Assembly (NCBI GenBank): GCA_010604095.1
Contig: JAABLG010000009.1
Coordinates: 24,966 to 88,965 of the forward strand
DNA length: 64,000 nt
Reading direction: 5' to 3'
DNA from: Streptococcus vestibularis
GTDB lineage: Bacteria; Bacillota; Bacilli; Lactobacillales; Streptococcaceae
Positions 1 through 8,440 of this stretch are shown here, piece by piece. The position numbers and the translations under genes were made by a program. The first letter of the stretch is position 1; each line of letters begins with the position of its first letter. The notes below the pieces were generated by a model, which worked only from the letters and a program-made list of their open reading frames with translations, was not told the DNA's origin and made no database searches.

Positions 1-872
1 TTATAATCATCCCAACGTTTGTCTGCATCAGATTTACTTAAACGTTTAAGGGTAATACGTGACTCAAGCTTTCCTTTTTTATCATAAGTAGTCAGAGTGT
101 ATTCATCACCATGTTTAACATAAGTACGTTTTTCCTTCAAGGTATCTTTATATTCTCTTGTTGTTTTTTTAACGACTTTGTCAGCTGCCTCTTTGGTATA
201 GAAGGAATAGTCTTTTCTCATCTTTTTCATGAAGTCTTTTGTGGCATCTTCGACTTGATCCGCATTTAAAACTTGACTTTGTGTTTTATTCCACGGATCA
301 AATACCTGAGGAACATCCATCTCATAGTCTATCAAACTAACATATGATTTATTGTCACTCTCTAATAAATTGTAGGTTCTAGATTGATTATTCTTTACAA
401 CTACAAAAGACTGCAAGTCCAAACCTTCGTCCTTGTATTCATCTAAGCCATCAACCATTTTATCTTTGTCTTCATCATAACGAGAGAGAGAAACGACTTC
501 ATAGGTTCCATCTACAATTTTTCCTGACTGATAACGCCATAATGAATAGCCACCAACAGAAAGTAAAATCACTGCCACGGCACCCAAGACTGATGCTAAA
601 ATAATCTTGGCTTTTTTAGACATTCCTTTTTTAACTGGCATGGCTTGTTGGAAGGTTGCTGTTGTTTGGGCAAACTGAGGCTGTTGCGTCATAGAAATAA
701 CAGGTTCAGCCGGTTTAATTTTTCTTGGCTCATTAGCCTGTCCAATTGTTCCAAAGCCATTAGGTCGCTCAAGAATAAACTCCCCTGCTGCTTGAGCTTG
801 AGCTAATTCTGCTGGACTTGGTTTGCGACCGTTGACTAATTCAAAGTACTCAATCCACTCTTGCTGGTTCAT
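1..872 (-). CDS. Membrane-anchored protein of unknown function (partial, runs off left edge)
   Basis: The start ATG at 872-870 has a good Shine-Dalgarno (AAAAGGAG). The frame stays open to base 1, so the C-terminus is outside the window. The N-terminal ~85 residues are hydrophilic and Gln/Pro/Ala-rich, followed by one strong membrane segment (around AKIILASVLGAVAVILLSVG) and then a charged domain expected outside the cell. That domain begins with a DGTYEVVS motif and ends in a Lys/Arg-rich stretch with KRTYVK and SRITLKRLS. The same pattern recurs in the next gene (PDGTYQMVKYE, KRTYEKR, SRRTFKRLS), so the two are tandem paralogues. No catalytic motif is visible. I do not recognise the function. 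Confidence 0.8.
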   Translation of the reverse strand, partial: MNQQEWIEYFELVNGRKPSPAELAQAQAAGEFILERPNGFGTIGQANEPRKIKPAEPVISMTQQPQFAQTTATFQQAMPVKKGMSKKAKIILASVLGAVAVILLSVGGYSLWRYQSGKIVDGTYEVVSLSRYDEDKDKMVDGLDEYKDEGLDLQSFVVVKNNQSRTYNLLESDNKSYVSLIDYEMDVPQVFDPWNKTQSQVLNADQVEDATKDFMKKMRKDYSFYTKEAADKVVKKTTREYKDTLKEKRTYVKHGDEYTLTTYDKKGKLESRITLKRLSKSDADKRWDDY

Positions 873-903
873 AATAATCTCCTTTTTATTGGTCTACAAG
901 TCT

Positions 904-912
904 ATTGTACCA
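904..912 (-). promoter_or_regulatory. Extended -10 promoter of the first membrane-protein gene
   Basis: On the minus strand TGG-TACAAT lies 31 bases before the start codon. No convincing -35 is seen. The frameshifted paralogue has a near-identical element (TGG-TAAAAT, at 1760-1768), so the pair seems to have been duplicated together with its promoter. Confidence 0.45.
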
Positions 913-1023
913 AAATTAATGATGAAATAGTATTTGACAATTATCATAAAGCCTGTAAGTTTTTTAATAAACCATTAGGCTACAATTTTCGATAGTAAAG
1001 AGCTGCTTGATCGGTAAGTGGGT

Positions 1024-1723
1024 TCAACGCCAGATGGCATAATCTCCATAATGATCCCAGCCCTTATGATACTCCAAGGCATACTCATAATCCCCATCAT
1101 AACCACTTTTGAGTTCTTCGGCTTCCTCTGAGCTTAATCGTTTAAAAGTTCTACGCGACTCAATATGTCCATCATCAGCATAAACAGTCAGAACGAGACC
1201 ATTAGGACGCTTTTCATAAGTTCTTTTTTGCTTCAACATTTTTTTATAATCGTCTACACACCTCTGGACAGATACTTCCTTTACTCTTGAATACTCCTCT
1301 CCCTTTTTAGAAATCTTATCAATATGAGAAATCACTAGAGCTTTATATTCAGAGACTGTTAGATCCTGTTTCAAAGTCCCAGTACGTGGGTCAAAAGTCT
1401 GTGGGATCTTTTCATCGTGCTCAAATGGTGAGACAAAAGGTTCCCCATCCCCCACAAAAACATAATAAAATTGAGATTTCATATTCTCAACAACTATAAA
1501 ATCCTCATATAAGCTATCATTATTCTCTCCTCGCTCAGTCCAATTTATCAATTCATTGGAATATGCCGATTTAGCCTCGTATTTTACCATCTGATAGGTG
1601 CCATCCGGAATATGGTTCTCTTGATGCTTCCAAAATTCTCTCTCTCCTATGGCGATTAAGACTGACGCAACAAGTCCAAGAAATAAGATGATACCAATCT
1701 TCCATTTTTTTTGCCATAGTCAT
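1024..1723 (-). pseudogene. Frameshifted paralogue of the membrane-anchored protein (A8 tract)
   Basis: The longest uninterrupted frame (1024-1590, 188 aa) has no signal or membrane segment and no ribosome site at its first ATG. Just upstream, ATG at 1723 follows a strong Shine-Dalgarno (GGAGGGGAG), but its frame departs after a run of eight A (T8 at 1705-1712 on the plus strand). With seven A the frames join and give MTMAKK, then a hydrophobic segment (IGIILFLGLVASVLIAIG), then ...PDGTYQMVKYE, which matches the neighbouring paralogue. This is a single-base frameshift near the N-terminus. It may be a true pseudogene, a slippage or phase-variable switch, or a sequencing error. The function is unknown. 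Confidence 0.75.
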
Positions 1724-1848
1724 ACTTCTCCCCTCCTTATTGGCCTATTCTTCAATACTATTTTACCAAAAATAAGGGAAAAGCTAGTGACAGGATTGCA
1801 AAGGAAAAGAGCTTGAAAATATCAACTCTCAAACCTCTTTCTTACCAT

Positions 1849-2910
1849 CTACTTTTTAACATCCTCAGCACCAATGACTGGGTATTCAGTCAATCCTGAT
1901 GCTACTTCTTCAGCCTGGTCTGATCCTTCTGATTTTTCCTCAAGATCAAACTTAGGTGCATCTTTTTCATAAGCATTAATGATGTCAGCTACGACTGGGT
2001 GACGGACGACATCACTGGCAGAGAAATGAACAAAATCAATGGCCTTGATACCCTTCAATTTTTCCATAGCATCAATAAGACCTGACTTAACACGACGTGG
2101 AAGGTCAATCTGGCTCATGTCCCCATTGACAATCATCTTAGAATTAAAGCCAAGACGCGTTAAGAACATCTTCATCTGCATGATGGTCGTATTTTGCGCC
2201 TCGTCAAGGATAACAAAAGCATCTTCAAGGGTCCGACCACGCATATAAGCGAGTGGCGCAATTTCAATAATTTCACGTTCCATGAGACGGGTCGTCTGCT
2301 CTTTACCGAGGATTTGATAAAGGGCATCATAGACAGGGCGAAGGTAAGGGTCTACCTTTTCCTTAAGGTCTCCTGGTAAGAAACCAAGACTTTCGCCTGC
2401 CTCAACAGCCGGACGGGTTAGCACAATACGTTTCACCTGACCACGCTTAAGTGCTGTGACAGCTAGGGTAACTGCTAGAAAGGTTTTTCCTGTACCTGCT
2501 GGACCAATCCCAAAGACCACATCATGATTTTTAATACTATCAACGTAGACCTTTTGTCCCAAGGTCTTCACTCGAATTGGTTTACCACTATTGTCCTTGA
2601 TAATTTCTTCTTCATAAAGGGCAACAAATTTGTCAATCGAACCATCCTGAGCCATGGTTAGAGCTGCCACAACATCTGAAGTGTTAACCAGCATCCCTCG
2701 CTCCACTAAAACGAGGAGAGCTTGAATGGTTAAACGTGCCAATTCAACGCTTTCCTGATCGTCTCCAAGAATTTGGACACGCTCTGTTCTAGCATGAATG
2801 ATAAGGCCCAAGTTATCTTCAATGAGTTTTAGATGGCGCTCATTGGTCCCAAAAAGTGACAAGACATCATCTGGGTGATTTAGGGTAATTTCAACAGAAT
2901 ACTCTTGCAA
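1849..2910 (-). CDS. phoH: PhoH-family ATPase
   Basis: This is a 353-residue cytoplasmic P-loop NTPase of the PhoH/YlaK family, linked to RNA metabolism; its exact substrate is not established. Walker A GPAGTGKT is at residues 136-143 and Walker B AFVILDEAQN at 231-240. The N-terminal ~110 residues form the small KH-like region usual in PhoH. The start is TTG at 2910, preceded by GAGGAA seven bases upstream; no ATG fits the family N-terminus better. The acidic C-terminal tail (EEKSEGSDQAEEV) is typical of streptococcal members. It is transcribed alone, with an extended -10 set directly against the terminator of the upstream LysM gene. Confidence 0.93.
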   Translation of the reverse strand: MQEYSVEITLNHPDDVLSLFGTNERHLKLIEDNLGLIIHARTERVQILGDDQESVELARLTIQALLVLVERGMLVNTSDVVAALTMAQDGSIDKFVALYEEEIIKDNSGKPIRVKTLGQKVYVDSIKNHDVVFGIGPAGTGKTFLAVTLAVTALKRGQVKRIVLTRPAVEAGESLGFLPGDLKEKVDPYLRPVYDALYQILGKEQTTRLMEREIIEIAPLAYMRGRTLEDAFVILDEAQNTTIMQMKMFLTRLGFNSKMIVNGDMSQIDLPRRVKSGLIDAMEKLKGIKAIDFVHFSASDVVRHPVVADIINAYEKDAPKFDLEEKSEGSDQAEEVASGLTEYPVIGAEDVKK

Positions 2911-2942
2911 ATAGAGTTCCTCTTTCTTTCGTATTTTTCTCC

Positions 2943-2951
2943 ATTATATCA
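2943..2951 (-). promoter_or_regulatory. Extended -10 of phoH
   Basis: TGA-TATAAT on the minus strand begins inside the T-run of the preceding terminator, 32 bases before the TTG start. There is no clear -35, as expected for an extended -10 promoter. Confidence 0.5.
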
Positions 2952-2977
2952 AAAAAATCACGCCAGGCGTGACTTTT
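2951..2977 (-). terminator. Terminator of the LysM surface protein gene
   Basis: The self-complementary TCACGCC-T-GGCGTGA is followed on the minus strand by seven T. The palindrome is nearly loopless, so the working stem is probably the outer five pairs. Confidence 0.75.
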
Positions 2978-2989
2978 TATTATTCTGAC

Positions 2990-4258
2990 TTATTCATTAA
3001 ATGACACGTGAACGTGGTCATAGTGGTTTTCAGTAACGCTACCACGGTCTGGCATTTGGTTCCATGTGTTAGCTGGTCCGTAGATATTATCTACTGGTGC
3101 GTAGAATTGTTGTCTGTAGATGACATATGAGATACCTGCATTTGAGATATTGTCTACAGCATATTGAGCGACTTGATTACCAACTTCTGAACCAACTGGT
3201 ACCATAACGTCAACGGCAAGTCCTTTACCATGGTCTTGTGGATCACCTTCACGGTAACCACCGATATCAGTAAGACCAAATTGTGCCGCTACATCTTGAC
3301 GGAAAGCTTCAGCTTGTGGTTGAAGGTGTGGATCCGTTGGAAGTGTATTCGTTGATGCAGGTTGTGCTGCTGGTGCCTCTGAAGCTACTGGTGCTTCTGA
3401 TGCCACTTCTGATGTTGCTGCTGGTTCTACCGCTGGTTGTTCTGCTGGCGCTTCTGAAGCAGCTGGTGCCTCTGAAACAGCTTCTGATGTTGCTGCTGGT
3501 TGCTCTGCTGGCGCTTCAGAAGTCGCTGGTGCTTCTGAAGACGCTTCTGATGTTGCTGCTGGTTGCTCTGCCGCTGGAGCTTCTTCTTTTACTTCAGGCT
3601 GTGCTGGTGTTTCAGCAGCTGGAGTAGTTTCTGCTTCAGGTGTAGCTTCTGCTGACGCAGTGACATGATCAATAGCATCAGCAACTGGTTGTTCAGTTTC
3701 TGCGTATGCTGGTGCTTCTGATGCTGATGCGATAGCTTCTGTTACTTCTGAAACAGCTTGAGTTGATTCTTCTGTAGCAGGTGCTTGAGTAGCTGTTGTG
3801 CTTACTGTTTCAACTGGAGCTGTCAAGTCCGCTGCAACTACAGATTGACCATTGACAGTCACTTCGTTAGTTGTCAAATTAGCTTCTGCAACTACAGGTG
3901 TAGTTGATGTTTCTGAAGCTGGAGCTTCAACTTTAACAGAGACAGCTTGATTATCAGCATTGTAAGTTGCTGTCAAGACTGTTCCAGGGTAAATCAAATC
4001 AATGTTTGTGATTTGATTGATGTTAGCCAAAACATTCACATCGATACCCATTGCTTCAGCGATACTTCCCAAAGTATCACCGTATTGAACTGTATAAGTT
4101 TGTTGGTTATCACTTACAGCGATATCTGCTTTGATTTGATCTACTGAACGTGCTGCCCAGTTTGAAGTTTCATCGGCATGTACGTGACTTGCAGCAAAAA
4201 GTGAAAGTGCTGCGGTCGAGTATAGAAGTGCCTTAGTTGTTTTTGATTTTGATAACAT
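2990..4258 (-). CDS. Secreted LysM protein with M15-like C-terminal domain (Sip-type)
   Basis: A secreted cell-wall protein of the type called Sip in S. agalactiae. I start it at ATG 4258 (422 aa) because the alternative ATG at 4270 abuts the AAAGGA ribosome site. A signal peptide (~1-28, ending HVHA) precedes one LysM domain (~54-98, YTVQYGDTLGSIAEAMGI). A long Ala/Pro/Ser/Glu-rich region (~110-315) contains 21-25-residue repeats. The C-terminal ~100 residues hold DHGKGLAVDVMVP and a terminal HYDHVHVS, the histidine/aspartate pattern of LAS/M15-type peptidase folds (also VldE-like domains). Family knowledge says LysM binds peptidoglycan. Enzymatic activity here is inference. There is no sortase motif. 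Confidence 0.85.
   Translation of the reverse strand: MLSKSKTTKALLYSTAALSLFAASHVHADETSNWAARSVDQIKADIAVSDNQQTYTVQYGDTLGSIAEAMGIDVNVLANINQITNIDLIYPGTVLTATYNADNQAVSVKVEAPASETSTTPVVAEANLTTNEVTVNGQSVVAADLTAPVETVSTTATQAPATEESTQAVSEVTEAIASASEAPAYAETEQPVADAIDHVTASAEATPEAETTPAAETPAQPEVKEEAPAAEQPAATSEASSEAPATSEAPAEQPAATSEAVSEAPAASEAPAEQPAVEPAATSEVASEAPVASEAPAAQPASTNTLPTDPHLQPQAEAFRQDVAAQFGLTDIGGYREGDPQDHGKGLAVDVMVPVGSEVGNQVAQYAVDNISNAGISYVIYRQQFYAPVDNIYGPANTWNQMPDRGSVTENHYDHVHVSFNE
3400..3590 (-). repeat. Imperfect tandem repeats in the LysM protein gene
   Basis: The block CTTCTGATGTTGCTGCTGGT recurs at 3406, 3481 and 3544 (plus-strand reading), with spacings of 75 and 63 bases, that is 25 and 21 codons. 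It encodes Ser/Glu/Ala/Pro repeats of the type EQPAATSEA-SEAPA-SEAPA. Repeat number could vary between strains. Confidence 0.7.
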
Positions 4259-4499
4259 GTATAAATTCATTCCTTTTTTAACAATTTTAACACTTACAAT
4301 AATACCATACTTCTCGTCAAAAAAGTGGCAAATTATTGCACTTTAAAGCAATTACTAACTAGTTGTAATACGCCTAATTTATTGAAAAAAAGCTGAGACA
4401 TTTGTAAAAGAATGTAACAATTCATTCTCCCTCAACTGCTGTTTTCTTGAAAATGTTTTTGTCAAAATAGGTCTGTCCTTTAATAGGAATTAAACACTA

Positions 4500-4715
4500 T
4501 TAATGCGCTAGATAGTCTTCCCAAATATGATCAAATTGACCTAGATTGAAAGAGAAACTAGCCTGATCTTCCAAGTAGCGACTCACCTCTTCAAAGTCAT
4601 CAGTATGTTTAGGAAAGGTTGAATCGTCAAACGCCAAGTCAGCTAAAATGGCTACTGGTTCATTGGATTTAGGGTTGCGTTGCGTCATCAGCCAAGTATA
4701 AAAAGATTTTCTCAT
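4500..4715 (-). CDS. YozE/UPF0346 family small protein
   Basis: This is a 71-residue acidic helical protein with the family signature: [12 protein letters not shown] near the N-terminus and [11 protein letters not shown] at the C-terminus. The YozE SAM-like family has a known fold but no assigned function. AGGAG lies five bases before the ATG. It starts eight bases after cvfB ends, so the two are probably co-transcribed. The 240 bases between this gene and the LysM gene are AT-rich, with no further ORF. Confidence 0.85.
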   Translation of the reverse strand: MRKSFYTWLMTQRNPKSNEPVAILADLAFDDSTFPKHTDDFEEVSRYLEDQASFSFNLGQFDHIWEDYLAH

Positions 4716-4723
4716 ACTTTCTC

Positions 4724-5581
4724 CTAACTGATTAATTCTGTTCCGAACTGATCTTGTTTGATTTTTTTAGCTTTCATCAAACCACCCAAGGCCTTTTTAA
4801 ATTGCCCTTTTGAAATACCAAAGGTTGACTTTATATCTGCTGGTGATGATTTATCGTTCAGAGTCATAAAACCACCGTTGCTTTCTAGATAGGTCAAAAT
4901 CATTTGAGCATCATTTTCAAGCATCTCAAAAGAACGTGGTTTCAAAGACAAATTCAAGGTACGATCGACCTCACGAAAACCAATCACACGGGCTTCAAGG
5001 ACTTGACCCAAACGTGGCTCAGCATAACGTTCTGACGGATGGATGAAGCCAAGCATGTTATTTTCTGGTAGGTAAACAAAGGTTCCTGAGAGCTTGAGAC
5101 GATAGGCGATAGCTGGCCATTTTTGATTTTGCATATTGTCATAGGCAGGCCCAGCCATACGTTGAAAGACTTCAGGTTCAGCAGGAAGCCCCCAAATACG
5201 GTCTTTTTTATCGACGTCTAGTTTGATGTAGAGTTTATCACCCTTCTTAGGCCAAAGCTCTTTGAGTTCCGGCAGCACATCAAGAGAGACGACAATTTCC
5301 TTATCTGGGATTCCCACATCCACAAAGACACCTAAATCCTTACGAACCTCAGTGACTTCTCCCCAATCATAGGAATCACGAGTTGCCTTAATTTCCTTTT
5401 GTGTCAAACGTGATTTCTGCTTGCTGTCAGTGTAGGCAAAGCCTGTTACCATGTCACCAATCGCATGATTTCCTTCATTTTTAGCCAAAGCAAAGGTCAC
5501 GCCATCCTTTTGGACAAAGTAAAAGCGATCATTTTCATCAGTTACTAAGGCAGTAATGATGGTTCCAAGTAGTGTATTCAT
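4724..5581 (-). CDS. cvfB: S1-domain RNA-binding protein CvfB
   Basis: CvfB/YitL family RNA-binding protein with S1-like domains and a winged-helix C-terminus, about 285 aa. S1-type strands are visible around [37 protein letters not shown] and [23 protein letters not shown]. In staphylococci the family affects virulence gene expression. The open frame extends to a TTG at 5593, but that codon sits in a terminator T-run. I prefer ATG at 5581, which follows GAGGAAAAAT. The gene begins directly behind the frr terminator, with no obvious promoter of its own. Confidence 0.9.
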   Translation of the reverse strand: MNTLLGTIITALVTDENDRFYFVQKDGVTFALAKNEGNHAIGDMVTGFAYTDSKQKSRLTQKEIKATRDSYDWGEVTEVRKDLGVFVDVGIPDKEIVVSLDVLPELKELWPKKGDKLYIKLDVDKKDRIWGLPAEPEVFQRMAGPAYDNMQNQKWPAIAYRLKLSGTFVYLPENNMLGFIHPSERYAEPRLGQVLEARVIGFREVDRTLNLSLKPRSFEMLENDAQMILTYLESNGGFMTLNDKSSPADIKSTFGISKGQFKKALGGLMKAKKIKQDQFGTELIS

Positions 5582-5591
5582 ATTTTTCCTC

Positions 5592-5653
5592 AAAAAGAGA
5601 GCCGGACAAGGAAGCTAACATAGTCCATGCTTTTTTGCTTCTGTCCCACTCTC
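5592..5653 (-). terminator. Terminator of pyrH-frr, abutting cvfB
   Basis: On the minus strand GAGAGTGGGACAGAAGC pairs with GCTTCCTTGTCCGGCTCTC around a ~20-base loop and is followed by TTTTT. The cvfB ribosome site (GAGGAA) starts immediately after, so this hairpin may attenuate cvfB rather than only end frr. Confidence 0.8.
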
Positions 5654-5669
5654 CTTATTTTTCTATTGA

Positions 5670-6227
5670 TTAAACAGTAAGGAGTTCTTTTTCCTTTTCT
5701 GCTGTCATGCTGTCGATTTTCTTAACAGCATCGTCTGTTGCTTTTTGGATATCCTTTTCAAGACCTTTCAATTGGTCCTCTGTGATTTCCTTGTCTTTTT
5801 CTTGCTTTTTAGCTTCATCCATAGCATCACGACGGATGTTACGAATAGCGATTTTAGCATTTTCACCAACTTTTTTAACTTCTTTAGCCAATTCCTTACG
5901 AGTTTCTTCTGTAAGTGCTGGGATAACCAAGCGCACAACAGAACCGTCGTTTGCTGGGTTAATACCAAGGTCAGATTCGTTGATGGCACGTTCGATATCA
6001 GCGATTGATCCTTTATCAAATGGTGAAATCAAAAGAACACGTGCTTCAGGAACAGTGATTGAAGCCAATTGATTAAGAGGCGTTGGGGCACCATAATATT
6101 CGACTGTGATGCGGTCAAGAAGTGACGCATTGGCACGACCTGCACGGATTGAACCAAATTCGCGAGCCAATGACTCATGTGAGTGGGCGAAGCGTTCTTT
6201 AGCTTTTTCAATAATTGCGTTTGACAT
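5670..6227 (-). CDS. frr: Ribosome recycling factor
   Basis: 185 residues, the usual length for RRF, which splits post-termination ribosomes together with EF-G. Conserved blocks visible are [26 protein letters not shown] near the N-terminus, [10 protein letters not shown] in the middle, and [25 protein letters not shown] sequence in the long three-helix bundle. It starts 14 bases after pyrH, the standard pyrH-frr pairing of Firmicutes, and ends before a strong terminator. The Shine-Dalgarno is AAAGAGAG. Confidence 0.97.
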   Translation of the reverse strand: MSNAIIEKAKERFAHSHESLAREFGSIRAGRANASLLDRITVEYYGAPTPLNQLASITVPEARVLLISPFDKGSIADIERAINESDLGINPANDGSVVRLVIPALTEETRKELAKEVKKVGENAKIAIRNIRRDAMDEAKKQEKDKEITEDQLKGLEKDIQKATDDAVKKIDSMTAEKEKELLTV

Positions 6228-6241
6228 AATTTCTCTCTTTC

Positions 6242-6979
6242 TTACTTGTGTGCGTCTGCTTTATTTGAAACGGTAGTTCCGATGTGTTCACCTAGAATAA
6301 CACGTTTAATATTACCTGGTTCATTCATGTTGAAGACTACGAGGTCAATGTCGTTATCCATTGACAAGGTAGAGGCTGTTGCGTCCATAATTTTAAGACC
6401 ACGTTTGATAACTTCCACATGGGTCAATTCATCAAATTTAACCGCATCAGCATTCTTACGTGGGTCATCATTGTAGACACCATCCACACCATTTTTCGCC
6501 ATAAGAATAGCGTCAGCCTCAATTTCAGCGGCACGGAGGGCTGCTGTGGTATCAGTTGAGAAGTATGGAGAACCGATACCTGCTGCGAAGATAACGATAC
6601 GTCCTTTTTCAAGGTGACGAAGGGCACGACCTCGGATATAGGGTTCAGCCACAGATTTCATATCAATAGCCGTTTGAACACGTGTGTCAACACCAAGTTG
6701 TTTCAAACTGTCTGCCATAACAAGGGCATTCATAACTGTTCCAAGCATCCCCGTATAGTCCGCTTGAACACGATCCATTCCTGCTTCAGCTGCAGGTTCG
6801 CCACGCCAAAGGTTACCACCACCGATAACCAAGGCGATTTGAACACCTGATTCTGCGACTTCTGCTATTTCTTTAGCCATTGTCTGTACGGTTGGAAGAT
6901 CAATCCCAACACCACGTTCACCAGCCAAAGCTTCACCTGAAAGTTTAATGAGGACACGTTTGTATTTTGGTTCTACCAT
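6242..6979 (-). CDS. pyrH: UMP kinase
   Basis: PyrH phosphorylates UMP to UDP in pyrimidine nucleotide synthesis and belongs to the amino-acid kinase fold. 245 aa, usual length. Motifs include KLSGEAL at the N-terminus, [10 protein letters not shown], and the [15 protein letters not shown] and DGVYNDDPR segments. AGGGAG precedes the ATG. The transcript begins about 170 bases upstream, from a good promoter at 7159-7187, leaving a long leader. No PyrR-binding consensus is seen in that leader. Confidence 0.97.
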   Translation of the reverse strand: MVEPKYKRVLIKLSGEALAGERGVGIDLPTVQTMAKEIAEVAESGVQIALVIGGGNLWRGEPAAEAGMDRVQADYTGMLGTVMNALVMADSLKQLGVDTRVQTAIDMKSVAEPYIRGRALRHLEKGRIVIFAAGIGSPYFSTDTTAALRAAEIEADAILMAKNGVDGVYNDDPRKNADAVKFDELTHVEVIKRGLKIMDATASTLSMDNDIDLVVFNMNEPGNIKRVILGEHIGTTVSNKADAHK

Positions 6980-7158
6980 GATTTCTCCCTATTAACTATG
7001 TTGTTTTTCTGATTGTATTCTTGGCTCAGATTTATCATTCCTAATCCGTAAATGACCATCTTTTTAAGAAGGAGATTAAGCTCTTACAAGCTCTTTCCAG
7101 ATTGACAAATGGTCTCTTTATGACAAAGCGAACACTAAATCTTCATCCTTACTATTTT

Positions 7159-7187
7159 ATCATAAATTAGGGTTTTCACCTAGTCAA
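7159..7187 (-). promoter_or_regulatory. pyrH promoter with long leader
   Basis: TTGACT (-35), 17 bases, TATGAT (-10) on the minus strand. The expected 5' leader before pyrH is about 170 bases. It contains GACCAT / ATGGTC complementary segments and a pair of AGAGCTT repeats. Confidence 0.65.
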
Positions 7188-7203
7188 ATATTTTAAAATA
7201 TCC

Positions 7204-8427
7204 TTACAAGATGACTGTAAAAGTGATGGTGTCATCTTTGTAGGAGGCAAAGAGACGCCCTTTAAATAATTTGACCATACTTTGAGCCATGGATAGACCT
7301 ATACCGAAACCTTTATTTTCCTTGTTATTATGGGATTCTTCGATACGATAGAAGCGTTCAAAAAACTTACTATAATCGACTGCCTTACCATCCTTATAGG
7401 TATTCGACACTTCCAGGCGAGCCCGTTTACGAGTTCTTCCGACTTGACGAAGTCTTACCGTAACCGTCCCTTCTGGGTCACAATACTTGTTTGCATTATC
7501 AACCAGAAGAGTTACAAGTTCAAAGAGAGATTTTTCCTCTGCCTTAACATGGATGTCTGGAGAAATATCCATAAGGAAGGATTTCCCGTCACGAACAACT
7601 GGTCCCTTAAAGTCCTCTGCTGCATCCTCAGTAACATACGAAAAATCCACATCTTGAAGAACGATATCAGGATGCTCCTCAAGCCGAGATAAGGCCACAA
7701 GCGAATTGATTAGAGTGGTCAATCGTGCCACCTGGTCGTTAGTAGACTTGGTCCATTCGTTTTCCCCAGTCATGAGTTCCTGTAGCTCCGTGTTGGCAGA
7801 AATAATGGCCAATGGGGTCTTCAATTCATGACCTACATTTGTGATAAAACGCCGTTGCTTTTCATAGTTTCGAATGAAGGGGCGAATGACGATTCCAGAC
7901 AAAGCACTGACAATAACGACAAAAAAGATGAAGCCAAACAGTGATAAAAGGATACAAAGACTCATTAAAGCTTGGGAAGAATTATAATAAGAAGACGTGT
8001 CCAAAAAGACTACCAAAACCTTATTTTTACTGACCTTACTTACTTGATAGCTAAGATTGATGTTTTTTTCTCGAATCGTGCCTAGATTATTGGTCAAACG
8101 GCTAACTGTCAGGGCATAGCTAGCCGCTTCCTCGTCGTTTATTAGGGCCGTATGGCTGGTATCCTGGCTAACAACCTTATCACCCGATAAGGTCACGCTG
8201 AAAAATCGAAAACTGTCTGAAGGAATCTCACGTCCTTGATTGATCTCAATTTTTGTGGTTTTCCCAAAGCTACCATTATTTTCCGAAAGGGTGTTGAGTA
8301 CCTTACTAATTTCCTGCTCCGTCTGAAAGGACCTTACAGTATTGATGATTCCCACCGTAAAGACCAAGATAAAGAGGATAGCCAAGGAAGCAATCGTAAT
8401 AAATTGAAGTCGTAAACGTCTAAACAT
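7204..8427 (-). CDS. relS: Sensor histidine kinase RelS
   Basis: 407-residue membrane histidine kinase. It has two membrane segments (~10-30 and ~153-178) enclosing an extracellular sensor region of about 120 residues, then an H-box FITNVGHELKTPL with the phospho-acceptor at His200, an N-box LLVDNANKY, and a G-box GFGIGLSMAQSMV. It follows relR by 13 bases. The order relP-relR-relS matches the relPRS operon of S. mutans, where the two-component system controls the small alarmone synthetase. The name rests on this synteny. The stimulus is not evident from the sequence. Confidence 0.88.
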   Translation of the reverse strand: MFRRLRLQFITIASLAILFILVFTVGIINTVRSFQTEQEISKVLNTLSENNGSFGKTTKIEINQGREIPSDSFRFFSVTLSGDKVVSQDTSHTALINDEEAASYALTVSRLTNNLGTIREKNINLSYQVSKVSKNKVLVVFLDTSSYYNSSQALMSLCILLSLFGFIFFVVIVSALSGIVIRPFIRNYEKQRRFITNVGHELKTPLAIISANTELQELMTGENEWTKSTNDQVARLTTLINSLVALSRLEEHPDIVLQDVDFSYVTEDAAEDFKGPVVRDGKSFLMDISPDIHVKAEEKSLFELVTLLVDNANKYCDPEGTVTVRLRQVGRTRKRARLEVSNTYKDGKAVDYSKFFERFYRIEESHNNKENKGFGIGLSMAQSMVKLFKGRLFASYKDDTITFTVIL

Positions 8428-8440
8428 GGGCTACTCCTCT

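Noticed and set aside
3283..3627. Leu/Val-rich reading frame on the plus strand opposite the LysM gene
   Set aside because: It is the antisense of the Ala/Ser/Glu repeat region; low complexity explains the open frame, and there is no ribosome site.
4403..4418. WalR-type box TGTAAA-N4-TGTAAC upstream of the LysM gene
   Set aside because: The spacer is one base short of the WalR consensus and the site lies about 145 bases from the start; suggestive only.
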